A stretch of 64,000 nt of DNA from Pelomonas sp. Root1217 (GCF_001425705.1 NZ_LMDC01000029.1:245233-309232); one strand, 5' to 3'. Shown: positions 18,451 to 27,829, numbered from the stretch's first letter. Notes: generated by a model from the sequence alone, not told the origin. Made by a program: numbers and translations.

Positions 18451-18482
18451 GGCGGGGATTGGCCAATCCTGGCCGCCCCGCC
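18451..18482. terminator. Hairpin between convergent genes
   Basis: GGCGGGG (18451-18457) pairs with CCCCGCC (18476-18482) around a loop that has its own ATTGGCCAAT palindrome. Lying in the 36-base gap between two converging genes, it could serve both directions, though the T runs are poor. Confidence 0.45.
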
Positions 18483-18955
18483 TATTCGCGACGGCGACCC
18501 ATCACCAACGCCACGATGGCCACGCCCGCCGTGACGACGAGGGCGTCCTCGATCAACCCGCTGCGCGTCTGGCCAATTCGCGCCATGGCCTGCTTGCGCG
18601 CAGCGAGGGTCGCGTAGGCGAGCGGCACGGCGGTCGCGACCGCGACGGTGGCGCCGGCACGCTCCTGGCCGTGCGGCGCAAGGGCTGCCCCGGCGATGCC
18701 GGCGCTTGCAACGCGCGCCATCAGCCCCAGCGCCACGGTGCGGTCGGGTGCCGACTTCATCTTGTCGCCGAACAGCTCTCCAATGCCCATGACCATGGCG
18801 CCCAACTTGAACAGCGGGCGGTCCAGCAGCACGAGTTGCCCGGGCGTGCGACGGCCGGCGAGGCGGGCCGCCGCGATGGTGGCCATGGGTGTCATCGAGC
18901 GCGCGCTCGCGACAACGCCGATCAGGGCGGAGGAGAGAAGGCTGCGAATCGTCAT
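18482..18955 (-). CDS. Small membrane protein, DUF4126-like
   Basis: A 157-residue hydrophobic protein with an N-terminal ARSMTPMATIAAARLAG stretch, GELFGDKMKSAP in the middle and IEDALVVTAGVAIVALV near the end. This order (arginine-flanked first helix, a GE-DK-P motif, a C-terminal IED helix) recalls the DUF4126 family of inner-membrane proteins, whose function is unknown. About three or four membrane segments can be seen. It converges on fusA2 and is followed 17 bases upstream by another minus-strand gene that may share its transcript. Confidence 0.6.
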   Translation of the reverse strand: MTIRSLLSSALIGVVASARSMTPMATIAAARLAGRRTPGQLVLLDRPLFKLGAMVMGIGELFGDKMKSAPDRTVALGLMARVASAGIAGAALAPHGQERAGATVAVATAVPLAYATLAARKQAMARIGQTRSGLIEDALVVTAGVAIVALVMGRRRE

Positions 18956-18972
18956 CTTGATCTCCCGCAGGT

Positions 18973-19377
18973 TCAGCGCTTCGACTTCACAGGCCCGGAT
19001 GCCGCCAACCCGCGCTCACAGGCGGCCCTGTCGCTGGCGCTGGCCAAGCACCGGGCTGCGCCATCGTCCACGCCACCGGGCACGTTGCCGGCAGGCGCCG
19101 ATGCGGCGGTTGCGGCAGCGATCGTGCCTTCCCGGGGTTTGAGCGGTATCGAAATCTGCGGGATCACCCGCTCCTCCGGCCGCTGGTTGCCGGGCTCCCT
19201 GGCGTTTTCGGATGCCGTGATGGCCGCGTTGCGAGTTGGAACCTGCCTGGAGGCCGCGGTCACCGGCGCAGATGCCGAAGCCGGCGACGAGGCTGGCTTG
19301 TCCGCCTGGGCCCATGTCGCGCCCACGGCCGCAACGGCAAGCATGCCGCCAAGGAAGGCGTCGAAGACGATTCTCAT
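18973..19377 (-). CDS. Secreted protein of unknown function
   Basis: Encodes 134 residues with a signal peptide (MRIVFDAFLGGMLAVAAVGA, cleavage near WAQA) followed by a low-complexity Ala/Ser/Pro region and a Cys-containing tail (ARCLASASDRAACERGL). The two cysteines could form a disulphide in the periplasm. I recognise no family. The composition is close to what chance frames give in GC-rich DNA, but the clear signal peptide and codon pattern favour a real gene. Confidence 0.55.
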   Translation of the reverse strand: MRIVFDAFLGGMLAVAAVGATWAQADKPASSPASASAPVTAASRQVPTRNAAITASENAREPGNQRPEERVIPQISIPLKPREGTIAAATAASAPAGNVPGGVDDGAARCLASASDRAACERGLAASGPVKSKR

Positions 19378-19461
19378 GGGGCACCGCGCTCGTCAGTTGC
19401 TATGCGATGAGTGTTGCCCTCCAGGCGGCCGATGCGTGTAGGAGGCAGGCTCGCCGTCGAT

Positions 19462-19482
19462 GGCGCGGCTTCTGACCGCGCC
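19462..19482 (-). terminator. Hairpin downstream of the spherulin operon
   Basis: GGCGCGG (19462-19468) and CCGCGCC (19476-19482) form a seven-pair stem with a seven-base loop, 12 bases beyond the stop of the last gene of the leftward operon. No T run follows. Confidence 0.4.
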
Positions 19483-19493
19483 TCTGATTCGCT

Positions 19494-20354
19494 TCAGACG
19501 GAACGCCGGCGCCGCGACAAGGCCAGCACGCCCAGCCCCGCGACCAGCAATGCGGCCTGCGCCGGCTCCGGCACCGCAGCGGCCGCGACTTCCGCAGCCC
19601 AATAGCTCGGCAGATGCAGATAGGGGTTGCCGCTGGCCATCGTGCCGTCCGTGACGTAGATGGCGCCGAGGCCGTATTGCCTGGCCAGCCCCATCACCTG
19701 CTGCATCTGCGCCACCGTGGCCACGCTGTGAACGATCGCGCCGGTCGACGCGGCGTTCGTCAGCCCGCTCAGGAAGGAGCCGCCGATGAAGTCCGTGTAC
19801 GAGCCTTCAAAACTCATCAGCGTGTTCGCCAGCACCGTGTAGCCCGCCGTGGGCGTCACACCCGGGTTGCCGACGATCTGCCAGTCAGGATGCGCAGCCC
19901 GCAAGCCGTTGCTGACCGTCTGATAGAACGGAAGCGCACTGGACTGCGTCGCCATCTCGTCGAGGAAGACGCCGTCCACGCCATACCAGCCGGCGTACTT
20001 CTGCGCGTCCGCCAGCACCTCACCCGTCGAGCGCGTCGGCGGCACTTCCGAAGTGCAGTGGTTGACGCCGTAGCAGGTGTAGACATAGCCGATCACCTTG
20101 CCGCCCGCAGCCCGGAACTCGTTGACCGAGGCTACGTAGTCGCTGTTGGACGCCGTGCCCGGCCCGTTGCCCGGGTTCATGATGGCCGTGACCTGCACGC
20201 CCTGTTGAGCGGCCCAGCTGAGCTGGTGCCACTCGTTCTGCGATGGCATCCAGGACGGATAGAAGTACGCCGGCACGATGATCTCGATGGCCGAGGCGAA
20301 GGGGGCCGCGCTGCCAAGGGCGACTGTGGCGAGGAGTGTTTTCAGACGCTTCAT
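19494..20354 (-). CDS. Spherulin-4 family (GH135-like) protein with PEP-CTERM tail
   Basis: The 286-residue product has a signal peptide (MKRLKTLLATVALGSAAPFA), a spherulin-4 type barrel (IIVPAYFYPSW, then GGKVIGYVYTCYG and WYGVDGVFLDEMATQSSALP) and a C-terminal PEP-CTERM sorting signal (VPEPAQAALLVAGLGVLAL followed by SRRRRSV). Spherulin-4 proteins include fungal Sph3, founder of GH135, which cuts galactosaminogalactan; the DGVFLDE segment holds the likely acidic catalytic residues. The PEP-CTERM tail would be processed by an exosortase encoded elsewhere, placing the enzyme in the envelope or extracellular matrix. It is the last gene of the leftward operon, 14 bases after its paralogue. Confidence 0.82.
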   Translation of the reverse strand: MKRLKTLLATVALGSAAPFASAIEIIVPAYFYPSWMPSQNEWHQLSWAAQQGVQVTAIMNPGNGPGTASNSDYVASVNEFRAAGGKVIGYVYTCYGVNHCTSEVPPTRSTGEVLADAQKYAGWYGVDGVFLDEMATQSSALPFYQTVSNGLRAAHPDWQIVGNPGVTPTAGYTVLANTLMSFEGSYTDFIGGSFLSGLTNAASTGAIVHSVATVAQMQQVMGLARQYGLGAIYVTDGTMASGNPYLHLPSYWAAEVAAAAVPEPAQAALLVAGLGVLALSRRRRSV

Positions 20355-20368
20355 TGCGAGTTCTCCGT

Positions 20369-21244
20369 TCAGCAGCTGCCGCCGGTCTTGAGACTGTTCA
20401 GGCACCAACGCTCGGAGCCCGACAAGCTGTTGTTGCCCCAGTAGGTGGGCGTGTAGTTCCAGATCGGGCCGCCCCAGGGCAGGCTGGGGTTGTAGGTCAT
20501 GCTGGTGGCGTAGACGTAGTTGGCCGCGCTGCCCTTGAGCGTCGCCTGCATCTGCGCCTGGGTGGCGGAGTGGACGAGCAGCCAGGTCTTGACGCCCAGG
20601 GACGCCGCCAGGCTCTGCACGCCACCGTTGAGCCAGCTCGCCGCGTTCAGGTAGTCGGCATACGCGGCCTCGTAGATGACGATGTGCTCGCCGTAACTGG
20701 CCGCGTTGACGAAGCAGCTGCTGGAGCCCGGCCAGCCGGCGTTCCACACCACCGTGCCGCTGGTGCCCGTGGCGGCCATCTTGGCGCGCACGGCGCTGAA
20801 CTTCGGGCCAGTGCCATTGCACTTCTGCGTGTCGGTCAACGCCGCGTCGTCGAAGGCCGCCTCGTCGAAGAAGAAGCCGTCCACGCCGCCCAGCGTTGCC
20901 TTGTAGGCGGTGAGGTTGGCGTTGATGGCGTTGTAGCGGGCCAGCTCGTCGGCGGTGTTGGTGTTGTAGCCGGTGGCGACATAGCCCAGCACCTTGCCGC
21001 CTTGGGCGCGGATGTTGGCAATCACCGCCTTCCAGTTGGTCACCTGGCTGCCGCTCAGGCCGGTGGCGCCGCTGTTGGGGTTGATGACGACGTAGGCGTC
21101 GCTGGGGACCTGGCCGCCGTAGGTGCTGGCGGTCTCGCCCCAATAGGCCACCATGCCGAAGTCGGTGGGGGTGGCGGCGGCCAACGTGGCGGCGAGGCCG
21201 GTCAGCAGGCCCGCGACGACGGGCTTCAATCGGAAGTCGAACAT
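20369..21244 (-). CDS. Spherulin-4 family (GH135-like) protein
   Basis: A 291-residue secreted protein, signal peptide MFDFRLKPVVAGLLTGLAAT. It carries the same barrel plan as its downstream neighbour: VAYWGETASTYG, GGKVLGYVATGYNTNTADEL and a conserved acidic strand GVDGFFFDEAAFDD. Several cysteines near the C-terminus (WCLNSLKTGGSC) suggest disulphides. It has no PEP-CTERM tail, so it should be free in the periplasm or outside. The two copies are diverged rather than recent duplicates, which points to different substrates or cutting modes on the same polymer. Activity on alpha-1,4-linked galactosamine polymers is inferred from the fungal family member only. Confidence 0.8.
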   Translation of the reverse strand: MFDFRLKPVVAGLLTGLAATLAAATPTDFGMVAYWGETASTYGGQVPSDAYVVINPNSGATGLSGSQVTNWKAVIANIRAQGGKVLGYVATGYNTNTADELARYNAINANLTAYKATLGGVDGFFFDEAAFDDAALTDTQKCNGTGPKFSAVRAKMAATGTSGTVVWNAGWPGSSSCFVNAASYGEHIVIYEAAYADYLNAASWLNGGVQSLAASLGVKTWLLVHSATQAQMQATLKGSAANYVYATSMTYNPSLPWGGPIWNYTPTYWGNNSLSGSERWCLNSLKTGGSC

Positions 21245-21267
21245 TCGTGTCTCCTGGGGAAGGTTTT

Positions 21268-23121
21268 CTAGCGGACGGTGAGCGTGGTGCCCGCGCGGAA
21301 GGCGCCGAGCGTCGCGTCCCAGGCCTGGGCCTTGGCGGCGTTGTCGGCATTGGCCGGGCGCACGCTGTAGCGAACGTCGGTGCTCAGCGAGCTGGCGCCG
21401 TCGGGCAGCGCGAGCAGCACGTCATAGGCGCCGGTCGGCGTGCCGGTGGGCACGGTGAAGCCCGCGGACACGGTGCTTGTCGTGTTGGGCAGCCAGCCGC
21501 GCGGGTCGACCGACGGCAGCGCGATGCGCACGACGGCGCCGGTGGTCTTTTGCTTGAGCAGCAACTGCACCGCGCGCGGGTTGAAGGCGCGCGCCCAGCC
21601 GCTGTTCTTCACCGTCAGCAGCAGGGTGCCCGACTGCCCGGCAGCGACCGCATCGTTGTGGCGCAGCGTCGAGAACTCGAAGCGGTAGCCCATGCTGCGG
21701 TTGACCTCGGCCATGCACCCTTGCTGCTCCCAACGGATATGGAAGATGTCGCGGTAGTAGTCGTTGTTCAGGTAGGTCAGTCCGAACTGCTTGCCCTCGG
21801 CCAGGATGTCGGTGCAGCCGGTTCGCGGCACCGCGCCGTCCTCGTCGGCGGGGTTGCAGGTTTCCGCGCCGAAGGGGGCCACGTGCGACAGCGAGGCGGT
21901 GTAGTTGCGCTCGCTCTGGCGGGTGGCGGCGTCCTCGCTGTAGGTGCCGACGTCGGTGGCCGACGCCAGGAAGCAGTCGTTGTGCACGCCGATGCGCGAG
22001 GCCGCCGACCCGTCGCGCCAGCTCGGCACCTGCGCCGCCCACTGCATCAGATAGGGCGGGTAGCGCAGCTGCAGGAACTTGTCGGCCGGCAGCGCATTCA
22101 GCAGCGCATCGCGGATCTGCGTGCGCGGGCTGGCCGCGGTGAGGTTGTTGGACGAGGTGTGCCATTCGCCCCAGGCGCCGATGAAGCCGGCCTGCAGGTA
22201 GGCGATGACGTCCGCATTGGCGGTCAGGACCGGCTTGAGCTGGTCGATGTGGCCCAGCACGCGGGCCAGCGGCGCGTCCTTGACGTTCTGATACTCCGTC
22301 TCGTTCTCGGGATAGTTGTAGAGGAAGCGCGGCACCAGTTTCAGGCCGGCGTGGCGTGCGATCGCGAATGCGTTCGAGAGTTGCGTCAGCACGCTGGCGG
22401 GCAGCGTGGTGTTGGCATAGGCGTCCAGGCGCACCGGGGCGTAGACGACCCGGTAGCCGGCCTGGAACTGCGAGTCGGCATTGGCCTGCGTCCACAGCAA
22501 TACGTTGTCGGCCGCCCAGGTGTACATGCCGCGCTCGGGGTTGGCGATCTCAGCGGTGCTGACGGTGAAGCTGGTCTCGACCGTTGCAGGGGCCGGCGTC
22601 GGGGCCGGGGTGGGCGCGGGTGCCGAAAGCCGCCAGGCCTGGTTCGCATCGCCGGTGTTGCAGGTCTTGACCGAGAACGCCACCTGGTTCAGTTGCGTCG
22701 GTGCGGTCAGGCAGACGTTGGCCGATGCAAGCTTCACCTGCACCAGCGATCCGCCCGCCAGGGCCACCGTCTGGAAGCGCTGGGCCGCCTGGCTGCTGGC
22801 GCAACTGGCGAGTTCGACGAAAGCACCCGAGCCGGTGCCCGTGGCGGCAATGCACAGGCCGGCCTGGGCGTTGCGGATGGTGTAGATGCCGCTGCCGGTG
22901 CTGACGGGCGTGAAGATGAAGTCCTGCAGCGCGCCGGCGTTGCAGCTGGCCAGGCTGATATCCCAACTGGCCGTGATGGCCTGCGTGCAGGCGCCCAGGG
23001 GGTTGGACACCAGGGGCGCCGCGGTAGCGGCGACGGGCCAGGCAGCGAGCAGGGCGAGTGGGAAGGTGATCTTCAACCCGGCGCGAGAGCGGGGCGACGG
23101 GCAGGGACGCATGGATGGCAT
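21268..23121 (-). CDS. Secreted ricin-lectin / DUF4874 / DUF4832 protein
   Basis: The 617-residue product has a signal peptide (about 1-35, ATAAP), a ricin-type beta-trefoil half or full domain (about 40-165, with repeated NAQAGLCIAATG and QW-like AQRFQTVAL and QAWRLS motifs), a short PTPAP linker, and a long region matching DUF4874 (NPERGMYTWAADN, RVVYAPVRLDAY, LVPRFLYNY) followed by DUF4832 (LQLRYPPYLMQW, IGVHNDCFLAS). These paired domains occur in predicted TIM-barrel glycoside hydrolases of unknown specificity, and GEWHTSS with GAETCNP may include active-site acids. The lectin domain and the operon place it in carbohydrate breakdown together with the two spherulin-like proteins downstream. 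Confidence 0.75.
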   Translation of the reverse strand: MPSMRPCPSPRSRAGLKITFPLALLAAWPVAATAAPLVSNPLGACTQAITASWDISLASCNAGALQDFIFTPVSTGSGIYTIRNAQAGLCIAATGTGSGAFVELASCASSQAAQRFQTVALAGGSLVQVKLASANVCLTAPTQLNQVAFSVKTCNTGDANQAWRLSAPAPTPAPTPAPATVETSFTVSTAEIANPERGMYTWAADNVLLWTQANADSQFQAGYRVVYAPVRLDAYANTTLPASVLTQLSNAFAIARHAGLKLVPRFLYNYPENETEYQNVKDAPLARVLGHIDQLKPVLTANADVIAYLQAGFIGAWGEWHTSSNNLTAASPRTQIRDALLNALPADKFLQLRYPPYLMQWAAQVPSWRDGSAASRIGVHNDCFLASATDVGTYSEDAATRQSERNYTASLSHVAPFGAETCNPADEDGAVPRTGCTDILAEGKQFGLTYLNNDYYRDIFHIRWEQQGCMAEVNRSMGYRFEFSTLRHNDAVAAGQSGTLLLTVKNSGWARAFNPRAVQLLLKQKTTGAVVRIALPSVDPRGWLPNTTSTVSAGFTVPTGTPTGAYDVLLALPDGASSLSTDVRYSVRPANADNAAKAQAWDATLGAFRAGTTLTVR

Positions 23122-23243
23122 CGGGTTCTCCTCATGAACGACTGAGCGCTGGACGGGAGGGGCCGGGCTGCGTCAGCGCGAGCGCATCCGGGGCACCGGC
23201 GCGACCGGTGCCAAATGGCGATGGAAGAGGAAGGGGGGAGTGG

Positions 23244-25148
23244 CTACTCGATGCGAGCGGCGCCCCAGGTCACGACGACAGGGCCCGTGGTGTCGGCCCC
23301 GTGCTGGCGCGCGATCAGCTCGATCAGCTTCACGCCGCGCAGGTCGGCGCTGAGATCGCGCGCCGCCTGGTTGAATTTCATCGGTGCCGTCGCTGCAAGG
23401 CGGCGGCCATCGCCCCAGACCTCGAAGCTGACGGCGGCCGTCTTGCCGCGCGTCGAGTCGTCCACGCCGACGCGCGCGACGAAGCGCTGCGAGCCGGGCG
23501 CCACCTGCACCTGCAGGCGCGAGTCGGCCAGCGCGCCGATGCCATGGCGGAAGGCCTGGCGCTGCACGCTGAGGGCTTGGTCATACGGCGTGGAGTCGGC
23601 GCGCGGCCCGCCCCAGCCTGCGTAGGCCGGGCGGGTGCCGCCGTTGTCGGTGGTGGCCCACGAGGCCAGCGCGCGGTAGCCGATGGGGTCCTGCTCCAGC
23701 GCGCGGATGCCGTCGCGCGCCACGTAGACGTTGGCAGGCCGCTCGGACACGTAATAGCCGCGTGGCAGCTGGTGCTTGCCTGTCGCGGTGAATAGCAACG
23801 CCTCAAGCGGCTTCAGCTCGAACTCGCGCTTGTCCGTGAACGTGCCCGCGTCGGCGCGTGCCCAGGCGTCACGCAGCGCGATGGGTGCTGTCGCGTCCAT
23901 CTTCAGGTGTTCGGCGGTCAGCGTGAACCTGGCGGGCGATCCCGTGCGGTTGAACAGCAGTACAGCCTTGCGTCCATCGGCCAAGGTCTTCACGAGGATC
24001 TGCCTGTCGCTGTCGGCATAGGCGAGCACGCCTTGATTGCCGGCCGGGTCCTGGTTGATGGCGACGACCTCGGGTGCCTTCAGCACGTCGATGAGCGCTG
24101 GCGGGGCTTTTGACAGGTCGGTGCCGATCATCAGCGGCGCCGCCACGATGGCCCACAGGCCTATGTGGGTGCGTGCTTCGAGCAGGTGGCTGCCGTCGAA
24201 GTCGCCGTTGCCGATCTCCAGCATGTCGGGGTCGTTCCAGCGGCCCGGGCCGGCGTAGAACTCGCGCGTGGCCACGGTGTCGAAGTTGTGCAGCATCTGC
24301 GAGAAGCTGGGCGCGATGTCGCGGCTCGTGCGCCACATCGTGCCCACCTCGGCACCCCAGCTGCGGACGTTGGCGGCGCCCCAGAGGCAGACCGACAGCA
24401 CGTAGTCGCCACGCGGCCGCACGCTGCGCAACGCCTGCGTGACGCGACCATACAAGGCGCGGGCGCCGTCCATGTCGGACTGGTTGGCATTGCCCTCGAT
24501 GACCGTCGGCCCGAACTCGCGGAAGCGGCCCGACGTGACCGGGGGGCGGTCCTTGCCGTACGACGACAGCCCGCAGCCATCCACCTTGATGAAGTCGAAG
24601 TTCCAGTCGCCGAAGTAGAGCGCGATGTCGCGCTCGACGTTGTCCATCAGCCCCACCTCCCGCTCGGCCTGGCTGCCTTCGGGCAGGTTGGGGCTGTCGG
24701 TGTTGTAGGCCTGCGAGCAGGCGTTGCGGCCGATGTCGGAGTACAGGCCGGCCTTCAGCCCCATCGCGTGGATCTTGTCAGTGAAGGGGCGCAGCGACGT
24801 GCCGGCCGCGCCGCCGGTACCCGCGCTCGGGAACAGATTCGTGCGCACCTGCATGCGGCCGTCGCTCGCACGGCGCTGACGCCACCAGCCGTCGTCGATG
24901 TTGATGCTGCGATAACCCGCCGTGGCCAGCCCGGTGTCGACGATGACCTGGGCCGAGTCGAGCACCCTCTGCTCCGTGAGGTCCATGTGGAAGGCATTCC
25001 AGCTCGACCAGCCCATCGGCGGCGTCGGCGCACTGCCGACGCCCTGATGGGCCCAGCGGCCGGTGGGGGCCAGGGGTTGCTGCTGCGCATGGGCGGTGGC
25101 AAGCAGCAGGGTCAGGGCGAGGGTGATCGGGGCGAGGCGATGCTTCAT
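23244..25148 (-). CDS. GH27 alpha-galactosidase with NPCBM-type C-terminal domain
   Basis: Secreted enzyme of 634 residues that removes alpha-linked galactose or N-acetylgalactosamine. After a signal peptide (ATAHA-Q) the GH27 barrel shows PPMGWSSWNAFH, NIDDGWW, the nucleophile motif IKVDGCG (D190) and the acid/base motif RWNDPDML (D308). The C-terminal 140 residues (AYAGWGGPRADSTPYDQ and following) look like an NPCBM sugar-binding domain. The start codon overlaps the stop of the upstream GH36-like gene, so the two alpha-galactosidases are made together. Galactosidase and N-acetylgalactosaminidase members of GH27 cannot be separated by eye; the aga genes nearby keep the second option open. 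Confidence 0.9.
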   Translation of the reverse strand: MKHRLAPITLALTLLLATAHAQQQPLAPTGRWAHQGVGSAPTPPMGWSSWNAFHMDLTEQRVLDSAQVIVDTGLATAGYRSINIDDGWWRQRRASDGRMQVRTNLFPSAGTGGAAGTSLRPFTDKIHAMGLKAGLYSDIGRNACSQAYNTDSPNLPEGSQAEREVGLMDNVERDIALYFGDWNFDFIKVDGCGLSSYGKDRPPVTSGRFREFGPTVIEGNANQSDMDGARALYGRVTQALRSVRPRGDYVLSVCLWGAANVRSWGAEVGTMWRTSRDIAPSFSQMLHNFDTVATREFYAGPGRWNDPDMLEIGNGDFDGSHLLEARTHIGLWAIVAAPLMIGTDLSKAPPALIDVLKAPEVVAINQDPAGNQGVLAYADSDRQILVKTLADGRKAVLLFNRTGSPARFTLTAEHLKMDATAPIALRDAWARADAGTFTDKREFELKPLEALLFTATGKHQLPRGYYVSERPANVYVARDGIRALEQDPIGYRALASWATTDNGGTRPAYAGWGGPRADSTPYDQALSVQRQAFRHGIGALADSRLQVQVAPGSQRFVARVGVDDSTRGKTAAVSFEVWGDGRRLAATAPMKFNQAARDLSADLRGVKLIELIARQHGADTTGPVVVTWGAARIE

Positions 25149-27829
25149 GCGGTGAGGGTCATCAGGCGGCCGAAGGCGGCAGGAAGGTGGAAGTCGGGCT
25201 GCGGGGTGTGCGTCGGGCTCCAGCAGGAGTAGACACGACCCGCACCCTGGCCCTCAACCCGGAACAGGTTGAGCCGCCAGCCGTCGTCGGCACCGCCTGC
25301 ACTCTGCATTGGCACGGCCAGCTCGGCCGTCCACACCTTGTGCGCGGCATCGACCAGCGCCCTGGCGCGGCTCTCGCCGACGACGCGCTTCTTGCCGGAG
25401 GCCTCGACGGCGATCTCCAGCAGCAGGCCGTTGGGCGACACCTCCACCTCGCGGTAGCTCTTCAGCCCGGCGCGGTCCGGTGCCTGCAGGAAGACCTCGA
25501 CGACGTCGCGCTCCCAAAGCGGCCAGATGTCGGTGGCCGAGCCGGCGCGCTCAAACGTGCTCAGCTTGTCGAACTTGCAGATGAAACGCAGGCAGAGCTG
25601 GCTTGGCGACCGCAGCAACTGCACGCGGGTGGATTGCGGGCCAGCGAGCGTCTTGCCCTGCCAGTCGTGGCGGAAGAAGGTGGTGGGCGCGTCGGCCCAT
25701 TGCGAGGCCAGCGGGAAGCCGTCGGCGCCAAACCGGGCCACGCGGCCGGCGAAGGCGACGGGCAGCGTGTCCGGAATTTCAGGCCGCGCCTCGATCAGCC
25801 GGCTGTGCGTGAAGGTCAGCGGCACCGTCGGGTGGTCGGCGGTGACCTTGCCGATCTCCTGGCCGGTCAGCGCGTCGCGCAGCGTCCAACGGCCAGCACT
25901 CAAACCTCGCAGCGTCACCGGGCCGTCCCAACGCTCCGCATAGAAGGCGTAGTGCAGCGCGCCGCTGCGCTCGACGACGTGCGTCTCGGGCTTGTCGAAT
26001 CCCAGGTCGTACAGCTCGCCCCGGTAGCGGCCCTCGGCCAGCCGCTGGCGGTTGTAGAGGTCCACCCACTGACGCCAGTGCTGCTCGCGCTCGGGCGTCA
26101 GCAAGAAGGAGTCCTTGGGCTTGGGGTCGACCGGCCAGGTGAACTTGCTGGCCACGACGGCGCCGATGCCGACGCTGGACGCGAAGTCCTCGCCGCCGGT
26201 GCTCAGCTCCACATGGTCGCCAGCGTAGGCGGCCCAGAGCCCCATCAGCGCCTTCAGCGTCTTGCCCTTGTGGCGCACCTGCCAGCTGGACGTCGGGTCC
26301 GACGCCGGCGCCTGGTCCATGAAGGGCATGTTGTGGAAGGCATAGCCAGTGCCGCAGGGGCAGACCTCCACCACCGCTTCCGGATTGGCCGCGTGGGCGG
26401 CATCGTGCATGACCTTGTAGAAGTCGGCGAGCTTCTCCACTGCGTCTTCCGGCCGCGAATGCTTGTGCGCCGGGTTGAAGCAGGGCGCCACGCCGTTGAG
26501 GTGCTGGCCGTCGACCTTGAGGCCATCAAAGCCCCAGTCGCCGATGATCTTCTTCACGGTGGCGGCCAGGCGCGCCTGGGTCTTCTCGTAGGCGGGGCAG
26601 AGGTAGAAGCTGTTCCACCACGTCACGTTCTGCACCGCGCCGTCCTTGTCGAGCAGCAGCAGGTCGGTATGGTCGTGCAACTCGTCGCTGCCGGGCGCCA
26701 CGGCCAGCGGCGCGATCCACAGGCGCGCCTTCATGCCGCGGGCGTGGATGTCGGCGACCAGCGCCTTCATGTCAGCCTCGCCCTTGGGGAACTTGGCCAG
26801 GTCTGGCGTCCAGTCGCCCGTCTTCACCTGCCAGCCATCGTCCAGCACGGCCCACTTGAAGCCCAGCTCCTGCACCTTGGGCAGCGTGGCGCGCACATAG
26901 TCCAGCGAGAAGTCGCGCTCGTAGCCCCAGGCGCACCACTGGGCCTCGTAGGCGCTGGTGGGCGGCTCGGGCGCGGCCAGACCCTGCGCGGCCATCAGGC
27001 GGCGGTAGCGGTCCAGCGGCGCGAAGAAGTCGCCGCGGTGGACGGCGAGGAAGGTGGGCGGCGTGGTGAGCGCCTGGCCCGGTGCGAGGGTCTGCAGACT
27101 GTCGCTGCGCAAGGCGATGTCCACCTGGTCGCCGACCGCCTTCACGGGGAGTGCGACGAGTTGCGGATGGAGCGCGAGGTGACCGACCGCCAGGCCGACA
27201 TCGCGGCGCCAGACATCGACGACGGGCGTGCCGCCGCCATAGTCAGACGCATTCATGCCCATGAAATTGCGCTGCTCGAAGCCACGCTTGACGGGCTGCA
27301 CCCAGTCACGCCGGTCGGCATGGCTGGCACCGGAGTACGTCCACCAGCCGCCCGCATGGCGGGGCGCCGCGGCAAGGCGGTGGGCCGCGTTGACCCAGGC
27401 GTCGATGGCCAGCGGCTTGTCGCTCGCATTGACGTAGGCGACGTCCAGCAGCGCCACGCCGGGGTGCTCGTCGAGCAGCGTGACGGTGACGCGCTTCTCG
27501 ATGCCCTCGACGGAGCGGCCGACCAGGCGCAGCGTCTGGCCGGCGCCAAACGGCGTGCTGGCCTTGCCGGGCTCGGCCTGTCGCAGCGCGAAGCGGGTCA
27601 GCGCCCTGCCCTTCACGACCAGATGCTCGCTGGCATCGAAGCCGGTCAGCGTGACGGGTTGCCTGCCTAGAAGGCTGACGACGCGGCAGCGCATCTGCTC
27701 GTCGAACTGCAGCGACAGCGCGCCGTCTTGCATGCGCACATGGCCGCGGCCTTGCGCTTGTGCGAGAGGCAGCTGGGCGGCCAGCGGCGCGGCACCCAGC
27801 CATTGCAGGAAGGCACGCCGGGCCGTCAT
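25145..27829 (-). CDS. Secreted GH36-like alpha-galactosidase with C-terminal CBM9-like domain
   Basis: The 894-residue protein begins with a Tat-type signal (MTARRAFLQWLGAAPLAAQ). A beta-sandwich N-domain leads to a barrel with KWAVLDDGWQVKTGDW, RLWIAPLAV and FDGLKVDGQHLNG, where the last Asp is the probable nucleophile. The order suggests the GH36/GH-D clan. The last 200 residues (RVQLLRSPSQLCLRFICKFD, ERDVVEVFLQAPD, GWRLNLFRVE) resemble a CBM9-like sugar-binding domain. The ATG is shared with the stop of the amidohydrolase gene, and its own stop with the next start. The specific linkage is unknown; alpha-galactoside or alpha-galactosaminide bonds are likely. Confidence 0.82.
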   Translation of the reverse strand: MTARRAFLQWLGAAPLAAQLPLAQAQGRGHVRMQDGALSLQFDEQMRCRVVSLLGRQPVTLTGFDASEHLVVKGRALTRFALRQAEPGKASTPFGAGQTLRLVGRSVEGIEKRVTVTLLDEHPGVALLDVAYVNASDKPLAIDAWVNAAHRLAAAPRHAGGWWTYSGASHADRRDWVQPVKRGFEQRNFMGMNASDYGGGTPVVDVWRRDVGLAVGHLALHPQLVALPVKAVGDQVDIALRSDSLQTLAPGQALTTPPTFLAVHRGDFFAPLDRYRRLMAAQGLAAPEPPTSAYEAQWCAWGYERDFSLDYVRATLPKVQELGFKWAVLDDGWQVKTGDWTPDLAKFPKGEADMKALVADIHARGMKARLWIAPLAVAPGSDELHDHTDLLLLDKDGAVQNVTWWNSFYLCPAYEKTQARLAATVKKIIGDWGFDGLKVDGQHLNGVAPCFNPAHKHSRPEDAVEKLADFYKVMHDAAHAANPEAVVEVCPCGTGYAFHNMPFMDQAPASDPTSSWQVRHKGKTLKALMGLWAAYAGDHVELSTGGEDFASSVGIGAVVASKFTWPVDPKPKDSFLLTPEREQHWRQWVDLYNRQRLAEGRYRGELYDLGFDKPETHVVERSGALHYAFYAERWDGPVTLRGLSAGRWTLRDALTGQEIGKVTADHPTVPLTFTHSRLIEARPEIPDTLPVAFAGRVARFGADGFPLASQWADAPTTFFRHDWQGKTLAGPQSTRVQLLRSPSQLCLRFICKFDKLSTFERAGSATDIWPLWERDVVEVFLQAPDRAGLKSYREVEVSPNGLLLEIAVEASGKKRVVGESRARALVDAAHKVWTAELAVPMQSAGGADDGWRLNLFRVEGQGAGRVYSCWSPTHTPQPDFHLPAAFGRLMTLTA

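Noticed and set aside
19494..21350. A single 618-residue frame covering both spherulin-like genes on the minus strand
   Set aside because: Only the downstream half reads as protein; the upstream half is an off-frame shadow of the 20369-21244 gene. The two genes have separate starts and signal peptides.
20336..23795. Several long open frames on the plus strand opposite the hydrolase operon
   Set aside because: They are antisense shadows with Arg/Gly/Ala/Val-rich composition; the minus-strand genes have signal peptides and recognisable domains.
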